NCBI GenBank assembly: GCA_020740775.1
Contig: JAHEWK010000017.1
Span: 868,001-932,000 of the forward strand
Direction: 5' to 3'
DNA from: Ilyonectria destructans
Lineage: Eukaryota; Ascomycota; Sordariomycetes; Hypocreales; Nectriaceae
DNA length: 64,000 nt
In this document: in pieces, positions 55,441 through 64,000 of the stretch
How positions within the stretch are numbered: position 1 is the stretch's first letter
Layout of the letters: every line of letters begins with the position of its first letter
Made by a program: the position numbers and the translations under genes
The notes under the pieces: generated by a model
The model's input: the letters and a program-made list of their open reading frames with translations, nothing else
Database searches by the model: none
Told to the model about the DNA's origin: nothing

Positions 55441-55970
55441 GCCACACTTGGGAGCACCGCGATTATGCCATTCTCAGCCCTACTCCTACTCCAATTCACC
55501 GTTTCCTTGAAAAAATTGTGTCTTTCACGGGGTTGCTCCCAAAACCAGCGAAAGAGTGGCTCAACGAATAACATTGGCCGTCCTGAACGACGGAATGTAT
55601 CTGGTTTGTCTGACTCGGACTTTGTGAGGTCTCCATTTCTGTATCAGTCTGGTGCTCAGTGCTACTCCGGAAAGTCTTTTGCGGCGCTGCATCGAATGCT
55701 AACCTGCTACAAGTATTGCTCTTCGCCTTCTCCGAGGCCATTAAAATACTTTTTGCCAGGGCTTCAATTCTATCACACCACCTGAGTTCGACGTTTGGGG
55801 AGATCTTTCCAAAAAACAAAAGGCGTTTGTTTCCGTGAGAGAAATACTATTAAAATCGCCGCCTTTAATGAAAGGTGGAAGGCAGGCATTAAAATACACC
55901 GTTGCTCCGCGGCAAAATGCCCGACTATCAACAGCGCTTTCAGGCCAGTTCAATAAAGCGTATCTTCCCG
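55441..55970. other. Intergenic, no supported gene
   Basis: Short frames only. It includes the presumed 3' untranslated region of the chromate transporter. Confidence 0.4.
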
Positions 55971-57704
55971 CTAAACGACGAAAAGAAATTGACCAGCTAC
56001 GGCCCCGCAAATCACCAGCAAAAGAGCCGTGTACTTGTTCGTGAACTTGTATAGAGCAGCCAGAGCAAGCAAGTAAAGCACTGCAGCAGGCCCGACCTGA
56101 GCAGTCATTGCAATCGCCTCTGCCATGGGTTTGTCTTTAAACCTGTCGATAGATCCCTCGACGCTAGCTTTCAAGATCTGCACCGCAATGATGGCAATCA
56201 CACCAATGACCGAGCCGCAGAGGCCGTCGAAGAAACTGGCGAGGACCTTGTTCCGAACTAACTTCTCGAGCAGTTTGTGTCCCGCAATAGTAAAGAGGAA
56301 ACACGGAAAGAACATGCCCAACGTAATTACTACCGCACCAGCGAAGGCATTTGCGAGCGACTTATCCACATATCCTCCCTGAAATCCGACAAAAGTCGCA
56401 AAGATTACCAGTGGCGCGGGCAGAACGTTGCCGATGGCAATAGCATCGATGAACACGCTCTGGGGGAGCCATCCGCCCATGAGGACGGCTTCAACCTGAA
56501 CGAAAGGTATCGCAGTGTATGCCCCACCAAAGGACAAACTCCCCGCAACCAAGCCAAGGACGAACAAATTAATGGTGGATGGGGTCTTGGCAATACCAAG
56601 AGCGAGGGAGACCGGAGACGGCACGCCGCGGAAGACGACGTAAATAGCGTAGCCGACATACTGGAGTATAAAGAAGGCCCCGGCAGGAATCCATAGGCGG
56701 CGGGCAACGAAGGCGTAAATAACGCCATAGAGGCCTAAAGAAATAAAACTAAAAAGGCGTAGTAACATCAGTAATGCGGTCCTTTGCGAGTTTGTGGGAC
56801 GCCTTAAGAACCTAGGACAATCCGTCACGCCACGGAACAATTCGACGACAGTGCTTTGATTGGACAGAAGGCGGGGTGAAAGGGGAATGCAGGAGGAACC
56901 AACATGTTGATACGAAGTGCGCCGTTTATAGCAGTGCAAACGGCCGCCATGATGAGAAAAGGGTCGACTTTTTGACTGTCATGCTTCCTTACTGAGTGGT
57001 CTGCAATCTTATGCGTTGCCCGAAGAATCTGCAACCCCGTCAGCGCCCAGATCCCATTTAGACAAGTCTACGCTCAGGTGCCCCACCATTGCCGCTACAA
57101 TGGGCTGCAGCGCTCTAAAGGAGGCATTGAAGTACGTGTTTTCGAAGCCAGCGAGTGAATAGAGATAGCTTGCGAGAAGCATAAGAAGGAAGCCGGGAAG
57201 CATGAAGGCAACTCCGGCGAGAATGCCACCTATACGGCCAGCAGACAGACAGCCAAAGAACATACATAACTCGGCAGCCTCGGGCCCTGGCAAGATCTGG
57301 TACACGGAGAAGACGCGCTGGAATCGGGGGAGGGAGATCCACTTGTCTTGAAGAACTAGGCGATCCTTGATCAATGCGATCTGGGCAACGGGGCCTCCCC
57401 ACGCGAACAGGCCGAAGTTGTAGAAGAAGAACCAGAATAACTTCGGATAGGACAGCCGCGGGACATTGGAGTTGTCCTCAAGACCTAGTTCATCGTTGAT
57501 GGATGTGGAAGTTGGGGTGGTTGGAGCCATGCTCGGCGGATTCATGGAAGCCGACTTTTCGACATCATCGGGGTTGGACACTGCCTCAATTGGGTGGCTT
57601 GATCCCTGATTCGCCATAGCAGCAGTCGTTATGCTTCGTAGGTCTGGAGTTGAGTGCTTATCTGTCAAGCCTGATATGTCTAGGTGTTCACCAAGAGCGA
57701 TCAT
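55971..57704 (-). CDS. Chromate ion transporter (CHR/ChrA family)
   Basis: Exons read 57704-57087, 57028-56904 and 56748-55971. Intron 1 (58 bp) has GTGGGG, a CTGAC branch site and TTGCAG; intron 2 (155 bp) has GTTGGT, ACTGAT and TTTTTAG. Total 1521 bp, 507 codons (506 residues). Two homologous CHR halves are visible: the first has GLFAWGGPVAQIALIKD and YQILPGPEAAELCMFFG, the second SLSFGGAYTAIPFVQVEAV and GNVLPAPLVIFATFVG, with about ten hydrophobic spans. Members export chromate or exchange it with sulfate across the plasma membrane; eukaryotic ones occur in fungi. The N-terminal 75 residues are hydrophilic and probably cytosolic. Without the introns the halves look like two broken frames; with them the gene is intact. 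It has the same orientation as the bZIP gene behind it. Confidence 0.88.
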
Positions 57705-58222
57705 CCCATCACTGACTTCCGTATATATCTGTTTTTGGGTCTTGGGGAGTGGACGGACAGGCCGACTCTGATTGGCTCATCCAGCGTCCTTCGCATAGCC
57801 ATGTTTGGTCTAGATGGTGCAAGTACTCCGGGACCAATGAAAACTCGCGAATAATGCCAGTCGATGGACGGACAAGCGGCGCCTGATTGGTCCGCCCTTC
57901 CCCTGCTGCATCTTTGGAGCCATGAGCCCAACGCGTCAGATTCGAGCGATGTTGAACATAGTCAGGATCACTCACCTGGATGGAGGGGTGCAGCAGTCGG
58001 CTCTGGTTTCTACCCAATCCGATTTGGAGAGTGTGGTCCGGAGCCAAGCTGATGCACACAAGCAGGATACTAGCAGTGACTCCACGACCCGCGACCTCGG
58101 CGCCGTGCCTTTTGAACGTCCGGAACCCCCCGAGCGTAATGCCGCTTCAGAGAAGGCCTCTTGCAGAAAATGTCTCGTGGCGGATATCTCAATCCAAGTC
58201 CACCCATTCCGGGTTAAACACT
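57705..58222. other. Intergenic between the bZIP and chromate transporter genes
   Basis: It contains the promoter side of the chromate transporter. GGACGGACA..GGCGCCTGATTGG and GGACGGACAGGCCGACTCTGATTGG form two imperfect copies about 100 bp apart with ATTGG (CCAAT-box) cores. No gene is seen. Confidence 0.4.
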
Positions 58223-59252
58223 TCATCCTACCATCCCATCTAGAACTTGCCAAATGGCCTTCTTCTTGACAGCGCACCCTCCCTGACCATTCGACGTGCA
58301 CCCATTCTCTAAAGCCTTTGCAACGTCGTCGATCTTCTCCTCAGATGTCGCGAAACGCATGAGCATCTCGTAAGCCTTAGCACACTCAACTCCCTCCGCA
58401 TCGCCCCCAGCAGCGGGAACGAGCTCATCCGCAGCTGGAAGAACGGAAATTTGGGTCAGGTCCGCACCAGGGTTCTCTGCGAGGCGCGATAGAAGCTTGC
58501 AGGGTGGCTTTGACCTCGCCGCCAGCAAGGGATCCCCGTATGGAGAGGAGGCTAACCGACAAACCTCCCCTAATCGAGATTGTGAGTCAATGCCGGTGGG
58601 CGGCATCGGGGACTGCAGGTCTTGGCTTGATCGCGACAGAGTGTCGCCCCCTTTGTCCCCAATGTTCAAAGATATATCGGTTGCGTGGATGAGCTCTGGA
58701 ATGTCGGGCATCTGCGTGGCAGAGGCTTTACAGGTGGTCTTGCGACCAGAGCCACTGGTACCGCTCGCGACTTCCACATTCTTTCTGTTATAGGCGTAGT
58801 CTCTCGCCTTTTGCTCACAAGTCCGCCGCCGAGCACAGCACTCGTCACTCTCTATACTTCCGCTTTCGCCTTGCTTTACCCAGGCGTCAACATCTTCGGG
58901 ACTGAAACCAGCAAGGCTGAGGAGCTCCCGGAGCCTAGCATTTTCCTGCACAACCTGCTGAGCTGCAAGTTGCACCTCCTTCGTAGCTTGTACACCACGC
59001 TCTCGCGCCTCTTTCAGCCTTCCTTCGAGATCGACCACGTATTCCTTGCGGCGGGCGCGATAGCGGCGCTTGTTCTCCGTAAGTCGTAACGTGCGCGAGG
59101 CGGTCTGATCCAAAGGGTATTAGCATGATGGACTCAGGCAGAGTATGATACCGGGTCGGCTGGTAACCCACGCTTCTCCGGTGACAGATTTGGACAATGT
59201 GCCAAAATACAGTTAAGGAGATGCTTACCGCTTCAGTTTGATTTTGAGGCAT
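58223..59252 (-). CDS. bZIP transcription factor, two exons
   Basis: The long frame has no ATG at its head. A 124-bp intron (59228-59105; GTAAGC, branch GCTAATAC, ATCAG) links it to a short first exon 59252-59229 encoding MPQNQTEA. The result is 301 residues. The basic region (NKRRYRARRKEYVVDLEGRL) begins near residue 18 and the zipper (QLAAQQVVQENARLRELL) follows to about residue 70. This N-terminal bZIP with a long Cys-containing tail (DECCARRRTC) is common in Pezizomycotina and is placed near metabolic genes. Target genes are unknown; the adjacent chromate transporter is one candidate. No defect is seen. Confidence 0.8.
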
Positions 59253-59599
59253 TACCCTCACCTCAGTGGTTCTCACTGATGTCGAGAGCTTTAGGGAGGG
59301 GGAAGAAAGAGTGGGGGATTGAGGCGGGTTATCAGTTGGTCCGTGGAAGCGCTTGGATCCGTCTACTTTCCGCTAGCCAAGTCAGTCAGGCAGCTTCCTG
59401 GAAAACTAAACTAAGTACCACGCCCTATGATATCAATCACCGGTTTTCGCAAAGGCTTGTGAAAATCTCATTACAAGGCTCTCGGCCATCAATGCTATAC
59501 AAATACACCTTGAAAGCCGCCCTACCCATCTTCGTTCCTCAAGGCTCTTTTGCGCAAACCGTGACGGTTTGCCTCTCCTGTTCGGCTCGGAATCGGTGG
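59253..59599. other. Promoter region of the bZIP gene
   Basis: No gene is seen. CTTCGTTCCTCAAGGC (59530-59545) is a reverse variant of the hairpin motif found in the flanking repeats. Confidence 0.4.
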
Positions 59600-60030
59600 C
59601 CATGTTATTCTATCTTGGGTAATCGATAGTCATGAAGAGCGGCCCAATGTTTACTACCTGAGGAAGACTTAGATTAAAGAAGGTTTTGATTGATGCTGAA
59701 AATTAATGAGATGAGGTCACGAAACGCGGTTAAACTGCAATGCCACCGAACGCGGGGTCTGAGCTGTACGCTAGCGCCTGTACGCAGCGTGCCTCATTTT
59801 CCTTCACAATCCTTCACAAGACAACACAAGGCAAGTGCCTTGCTTCTCAGGCTCGTTCCGAAAGGCATTGGCGGACCCCGTAGGGGACCGGTCTCCTGTC
59901 TTCCGTGCCCTCTTCCGCGCCCACCTTGGTAAGCTCGGGCCACCAAACGGTCCGTGCGAGCTGCCTCCACCACTTGAACTTTGCCTTTGCCTTTCGGAAC
60001 GAAAGGATCTTCCTTCCGCCCCCTCAGAAA
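59600..60030 (+). repeat. Dispersed repeat copy B, right of the bZIP gene
   Basis: It shares with 54840-55240, in the same orientation and order, GGTAATCGATAGTCATG, ACTGCAATGCCACCGAACGC, CGTTCCGAAAGGCATTGGCGG, CCCCGTAGGGGACCGGTCTC, TCGGGCCACCAAACGG and the perfect hairpin GCCTTTCGGAACGAAAGG (59989-60006). Copies A and B bracket the chromate transporter and bZIP genes. Confidence 0.7.
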
Positions 60031-60501
60031 CCCACCACCCCTGACGCCACACCAGCACCGCCACCAAAATGAGCCCCAAACTGAGCCGCAGTTGAGCCTC
60101 TACGCGAGCCACACCCGAAGAGCCACAGCCTGTGATTGAGCCACAGCCTCTGTCCCAAAATCCCAGGATCCACAACCCGGAGAGCCTCATCAACCTCAGC
60201 CAAAGCCAATCTCTTCCCGCTATAGTTATCTCAAGGGAGAGTGGCCAATCGTCTTGGCGCGTTACAAAAACTGTTATACTTCCACATAAAAATTCGCCCC
60301 ACCCTAAGTTTCTTGGGCATCTTGCACCTTCCACGAGCTCACCCTCTTCCTTGGCGTCCCGTCTCTGCCTGAACTAGCCCCTCGCTTCAGGGAGTTCCTG
60401 CCTTGGATCGGCGCTTCATTTTCTTCGGACCCCGTTGCCACCGTCACTGAAGCCTCTGTTTCTGCCGGTAAGAGTAAGTCTCATGCCCTGGGGACTGTTC
60501 C
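60031..60501. other. No supported gene
   Basis: Repeat-like GAGCCACAGCC motifs recur near 60080-60150. No ORF of interest. Confidence 0.35.
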
Positions 60502-61794
60502 TCATTGTGACCACATACCTGCGCCGGCCCCGCATGTGTCATCCGAGGCGGAACTTGCTAAGCCATGGGTTAGTAGAGCCCCTCTTCTCCCAGGCCCTTG
60601 GAAACACGAACCGGTTGGGTCCTGTTGCGACCCGAACAGCCGCTTCGCTATCGGTGACAATTTCGCCTCCTCCATTACCTCTCCCCCTGATCGCTCCTTG
60701 GCCTTTCCCGTTCTAGCACTAGACGGAACGGAGGGTCGTCTCGAAGAAGGGCCGACCGGGCTGCTGCTAAAGGGGCTTCTGCCTTTAACCCGCTCTTGCC
60801 TTGGTTTCTGCGGGGAGAGACCACTGCCGTTAGCGCCGCCGCCGCCGCCGTCGAATGTTGCCCTTGAGGTAAAACCAAACTCATCAACGAGCACGACCAA
60901 GATGTCCTGCCCGGGTTCGGGCTCCTTCTCGAGCAGTGCGACATTCAGCACACCGATAATGCTTCCCCTTCCGTACACCCACTTTCTCGACACAAAGCCT
61001 CCCTCTGCCGAGTTCTTCATCCAACCGATGCGGCTCTTCCACGGCTGTTGGTCGTACGGCATATACGCTAATATGTGGAATGCCTGACCCCCTTTCAGGG
61101 GCGTCTCATTGTCACGGGGCGGTGCCAGGTACGTCTGACATTGGACGAAGCCGCAGCACTTTAGCTGTTGTTCTGACAACGACCCCGCTTTGAACCTGAA
61201 GGTTGTCGTGTCGATGGGTCCCTGAAAGCTGGCCCGCGGCGCGATGGTGGGGAAGCAACCACCTACATGCCTCAGAGACCTTTCTGCAACGCTGAGGTAT
61301 TGGTCAGTGCCTAAAGCGAGCAGACCGTCCGAGAACCACATTGATGAAGACCATACGTACGGTTGGAGACACATCTGCCCACGGACCTGCCCCAGCTTTC
61401 CATACAGGTCTTCCCACGACCCCACGACCGATTCGTCCCCATCCACGACTTTGCGACGAAAGTGCAGTTCGTAAGGGTGTAGCTGCACGTCGAAGAAAAA
61501 CCACTGACCATCCCACTCTTCAATATCGGGGAAAGGGTATACGTGCATTGACAATGGTATATCGAGATCGTTTTGCCCGTCAAGGAGCTTTGCATGCTCT
61601 CCCCCCTGGTCGTCAAAGTACGCCGGTCTAACGAACTGCAGGCGAACCGCCCCGGCGAGATTGTGGCCTCGGATGAGCTGCCTATCGGCGGACGTAATGA
61701 CCTCGAGCCCTTCCAGGCTGGAGAAGAACTGTACGCCCAGCGCGTTCAGGGAAGTTTGCCCGTGGCCCTGGCCCGATGGTGGGGGTCCTGCCAT
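60502..61794 (-). CDS. Hypothetical protein, 430 residues
   Basis: An uninterrupted frame from ATG. I do not recognise the family. The first 300 residues look folded and beta-rich (MHVYPFPDIEEWDGQWFFFD, then LHPYELHFRRKV; later SIIGVLNVALLEKEPEPGQD, then ILVVLVDEFGF); the last 130 are Ser/Pro/Gly/Arg-rich and probably disordered. No signal peptide or membrane span is seen. It is divergent from the Helitron beginning at 62412 and may be Helitron-associated cargo or an independent gene. A short GCC repeat encodes a Gly run near residue 320. Confidence 0.6.
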   Translation of the reverse strand: MAGPPPSGQGHGQTSLNALGVQFFSSLEGLEVITSADRQLIRGHNLAGAVRLQFVRPAYFDDQGGEHAKLLDGQNDLDIPLSMHVYPFPDIEEWDGQWFFFDVQLHPYELHFRRKVVDGDESVVGSWEDLYGKLGQVRGQMCLQPYVWSSSMWFSDGLLALGTDQYLSVAERSLRHVGGCFPTIAPRASFQGPIDTTTFRFKAGSLSEQQLKCCGFVQCQTYLAPPRDNETPLKGGQAFHILAYMPYDQQPWKSRIGWMKNSAEGGFVSRKWVYGRGSIIGVLNVALLEKEPEPGQDILVVLVDEFGFTSRATFDGGGGGANGSGLSPQKPRQERVKGRSPFSSSPVGPSSRRPSVPSSARTGKAKERSGGEVMEEAKLSPIAKRLFGSQQDPTGSCFQGPGRRGALLTHGLASSASDDTCGAGAGMWSQ

Positions 61795-62411
61795 ATTTGC
61801 AGGGCAAGGGAGACGGATGTCGTAGCCGTTTCTCAGACCGAATCAAAGTCTATTGAGGGCTGTGTCCCTTCTCGATTCGGCGACGACAGGAAATGATGGG
61901 TACAAGCGAACCAGCGCCTGTATCTGTTCTATTCGGATATAAGAAAAGAGAAGAGAGAAAAAGGAAAAGGGAAAAGGAAATTTCAAAGAGAGAGGCCGAC
62001 TTGACATACCAGCCCTGATTGACTTCCCTATACAACGACTGTCCTTGATAACGTCAGGGCGCCATATCACGAATTGATCATCTATGGTCTTCGTGAGACC
62101 GCCACAATTCTTGCGATGCCACTGCATGAAACAGCGGCCCATAGTCTCCCGCGCCACAGCATCATCATGTGCCTCAGTATAGGGGGATACGGTTCGTGGA
62201 CACTTCATCTCCTCCACGCACTGCGTCGTCTCGGCCATACTCCGTCTCATGGCCTGACCGGATCTTCTACATCCGCTTTACATCCTGGAAGGTTGGCTTA
62301 GGCGGAACGCCCTCTTCTGTCCGACGCTCCTCTTGACTCGGTCCACTTCTGATAGCCACCTTCGCAGGTTTTCTTCGACTCCAACACAACCTGCCAAACC
62401 AAATTATCGCC
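61795..62411. other. Divergent promoter region
   Basis: It lies between the divergently oriented hypothetical gene and the second Helitron frame. There is a purine-rich stretch near 61940-61990. No gene or clear Helitron 5' terminus is recognised. Confidence 0.35.
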
Positions 62412-64000
62412 ATGCCCGAGAAAGATATCATCCGTGTCCCCTATGAGGAGATTCGTCGTACAATAGAGAGCCTGGACAGCCGACGCGTACTCAACCGGGC
62501 CCGGCCACCACAACGGACATTGCGGCCGGCCATCCCGAGATCCCCAACACTCGAGGAAGCCATGCAGCCACGAAAAGAGCCGATCAAGGTTTCTCCTGAA
62601 GAGATACACCGCACATTGGAAGGCATAAATCGTCGGCGTGCCGAAGAAAGAGCTCCGCAAAGACAAGACCCCGTTATGGTTCCACCCGACGAGATGCAGC
62701 GAACATTGCGAGATATAAATCGCCGGCATGCACATGAAACAGCACTGCGAAGACAAACAGCGGCCAGGGTTCGACGAGAAGAGGTGGACCGTACACTGGA
62801 AGATATGGTTCGCCGCCATGCTCAGGAACAGACTCAACAAAGAAAAGAACCACCCAGGGTTCCACCTGCTGAGCTGCGCCGTACATTGGAAGAAATAAAC
62901 AGCCGGCGTGCACAAGACAGACCGCAAGAACGACAGCTTGCCGAGTCAACTCAGCGTCGCAATATGCCGGTGACGGTCTCCCCAGACGAGATCCACCGTA
63001 CCATAGAGGACCTGGCACGCCAGCGTAGGGACGAACGAAATCGTCGGAGGGCATCCAACGCTGCACGAGCACAGCGGCTGACGACACCCGACCAGATACA
63101 GCTTCCCCCCCGAACGCCTCCCTTGGGCACACGAGTGCCGCGGCTAAGCAGACCCGACGAGAGACAGCGTCCCCCGAGGACGCCTTCCTCAAAACGCCCA
63201 AGAGAAGGAGAGGGCCTCTTGACCCCGCCACCCACGCGGCCGGTTCGCCGCCCTAAGAGGCCGCGTCCGTTAGGTGAGGTCACGGAGCTCCAACGAAAGT
63301 CGATCGAGTCTATTCTGCAACACTATGAGACTTGCTTTCGCGATAAAGAGGAGGCGTCGGTATCAAGATCCTGGTGCAACGAGGTCCCGCTTGCCGTCCA
63401 AGTGGAGGCGGCCAAGTCATTCTACCGAGCATTCACGGATGAGAAGACCCTACCGATTGCTCATTGCGTCTTCTGTTATAGGAAATCAGCTCCTGGGGAA
63501 CTCTCAACGGTCCAGTGGCATAGCCAGTTGACCCCGTCCTTGATGCAAGCAACGAGGGCTCTTCAGCTGTGCGCAAAGTGCCTGCCACAAGACGGCGAGT
63601 GTTGGGTTGGCGTATGCCGCGAGTGTCGCACTGGTCTACAGAACGGAAAACTACCCAAGGCCTGTTCAGTCAACAACATGCATATCGGATGCGAGCACCG
63701 GTACCCAAAAGAGCTTGATGACCTCTCCCCCGTCGAGGAAAGACTGATCGCCCTGCAGGCTCCTTTCGGGTACATTACAAAGTTCACTGTCAACAACAAG
63801 GCTCCCTCCGGCCTGAATTATAGGAAACACGTGAAAGGTCACATCGTCGTGTTTCCGAATAAGGTCGATGACCTTGTTGCGACAGTACTTCCCCATCCGT
63901 TACTGGAGGCAATCGAAAACATCCACGTCTCCTGGAGCGGTTCCAGCAAGCCCAGCCCAACAGACGTCGGCCATCTCCTTCAAGTCCGCAAGACCATTGT
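62412..64000 (+). CDS. Second Helitron Rep-helicase, N-terminal part, runs off the window
   Basis: Open from ATG (MPEKDIIRVPYEEIRR) to the last base, about 529 codons, without stop or shift. Six units of the VPPEEIxRTLEDINRRRAEE pattern come first (residues near 7, 57, 88, 118, 148 and 187), then a Pro/Arg linker with SSKRPREGEGLLTPPP, then the DUF6570-like zinc region (HCVFCYRK, CAKCLPQ, CRECRTG, NNMHIGCEHRYP, VEERLIALQAPFGYITKFTV). From the zinc region on it is very similar to the Helitron at 47389, while the repeats differ. Rep and helicase domains would lie beyond the window. Confidence 0.88.
   Translation, partial: MPEKDIIRVPYEEIRRTIESLDSRRVLNRARPPQRTLRPAIPRSPTLEEAMQPRKEPIKVSPEEIHRTLEGINRRRAEERAPQRQDPVMVPPDEMQRTLRDINRRHAHETALRRQTAARVRREEVDRTLEDMVRRHAQEQTQQRKEPPRVPPAELRRTLEEINSRRAQDRPQERQLAESTQRRNMPVTVSPDEIHRTIEDLARQRRDERNRRRASNAARAQRLTTPDQIQLPPRTPPLGTRVPRLSRPDERQRPPRTPSSKRPREGEGLLTPPPTRPVRRPKRPRPLGEVTELQRKSIESILQHYETCFRDKEEASVSRSWCNEVPLAVQVEAAKSFYRAFTDEKTLPIAHCVFCYRKSAPGELSTVQWHSQLTPSLMQATRALQLCAKCLPQDGECWVGVCRECRTGLQNGKLPKACSVNNMHIGCEHRYPKELDDLSPVEERLIALQAPFGYITKFTVNNKAPSGLNYRKHVKGHIVVFPNKVDDLVATVLPHPLLEAIENIHVSWSGSSKPSPTDVGHLLQVRKTI

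Noticed and set aside
55971..56939. Two separate half-size chromate transporters
   Set aside because: Splice signals and exact frame continuity join the halves into one 506-residue protein.
58223..59113. bZIP start at 59113
   Set aside because: That codon is TTG; a short upstream exon with ATG at 59252 and good splice sites explains the gene better.
1..64000. Starship-type giant element
   Set aside because: No DUF3435-type tyrosine recombinase captain was recognised on either strand, and the host-like genes are not arranged as a typical cargo set.
1..64000. Secondary-metabolite cluster or CRISPR array
   Set aside because: No polyketide, peptide or terpene synthase core was recognised and no regularly spaced direct repeats exist. 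The bZIP genes alone do not make a cluster.

Overview
The window reads as nuclear DNA of a filamentous ascomycete (Pezizomycotina, most likely a Sordariomycete; genus not determinable). The support is: introns of about 48-155 bp with GT..AG ends and CTRAY-type branch sites in four spliced genes, fungal families (BAH-PHD chromatin protein, a seven-membrane-span/RGS protein, a two-half chromate transporter, bZIP factors), and many fungal transposon families. About half of the window is mobile-element sequence, so it looks like a gene-poor, transposon-rich compartment.

Layout. 1-6.4 kb: degenerate repeats and an intact ATF/CREB-type bZIP gene (3506-4669). 6.4-13.5 kb: a 152-bp MITE with a clear target duplication, a secreted M14 carboxypeptidase broken by a frameshift and a stop (7491-8818), two hAT remnants, and an intact four-exon BAH-PHD gene (13230-11905). 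13.6-23 kb: a nested transposon cluster with a 300-bp MITE, solo LTRs of two families (three with exact 5-bp target duplications), a MULE, an intact pogo/Fot1-like element with 83-bp inverted repeats, and a decayed Tc1/mariner. 23-30.2 kb: a second, partly decayed bZIP copy duplicated together with its upstream region, and a long disordered hypothetical protein. 30.4-37 kb: a 138-bp hairpin element, an AT-rich RIP-like block, a LINE fragment and an intact five-exon GPCR-RGS hybrid. 37.7-45 kb: a second intact pogo-like element, a copia RT fragment and a tryptophan-rich small ORF. 47.4-54.1 kb: a nearly complete Helitron (Rep plus helicase) with a single frameshift. 54.2-61.8 kb: a decayed conserved gene, then an intact chromate transporter and a bZIP gene bracketed by two direct copies of a dispersed repeat, then a hypothetical gene. 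62.4 kb to the end: the open N-terminal part of a second related Helitron.

How it fits together. The ordinary genes (BAH-PHD, GPCR-RGS, chromate transporter, bZIPs) are intact after splicing, and no shared pathway is evident. The elements are of mixed age: the pogo elements and the Helitrons have long open frames, while hAT, mariner, copia, LINE and the AT-rich block are old. The most unusual item is the N-terminal tandem repeat module (about 30-44 residues per unit, 6-7 units) placed ahead of the DUF6570-like/Rep/helicase part in both Helitrons. No tRNA, rRNA or CRISPR array was recognised. Exon structures are read from splice signals and frame continuity only; no database search was possible.
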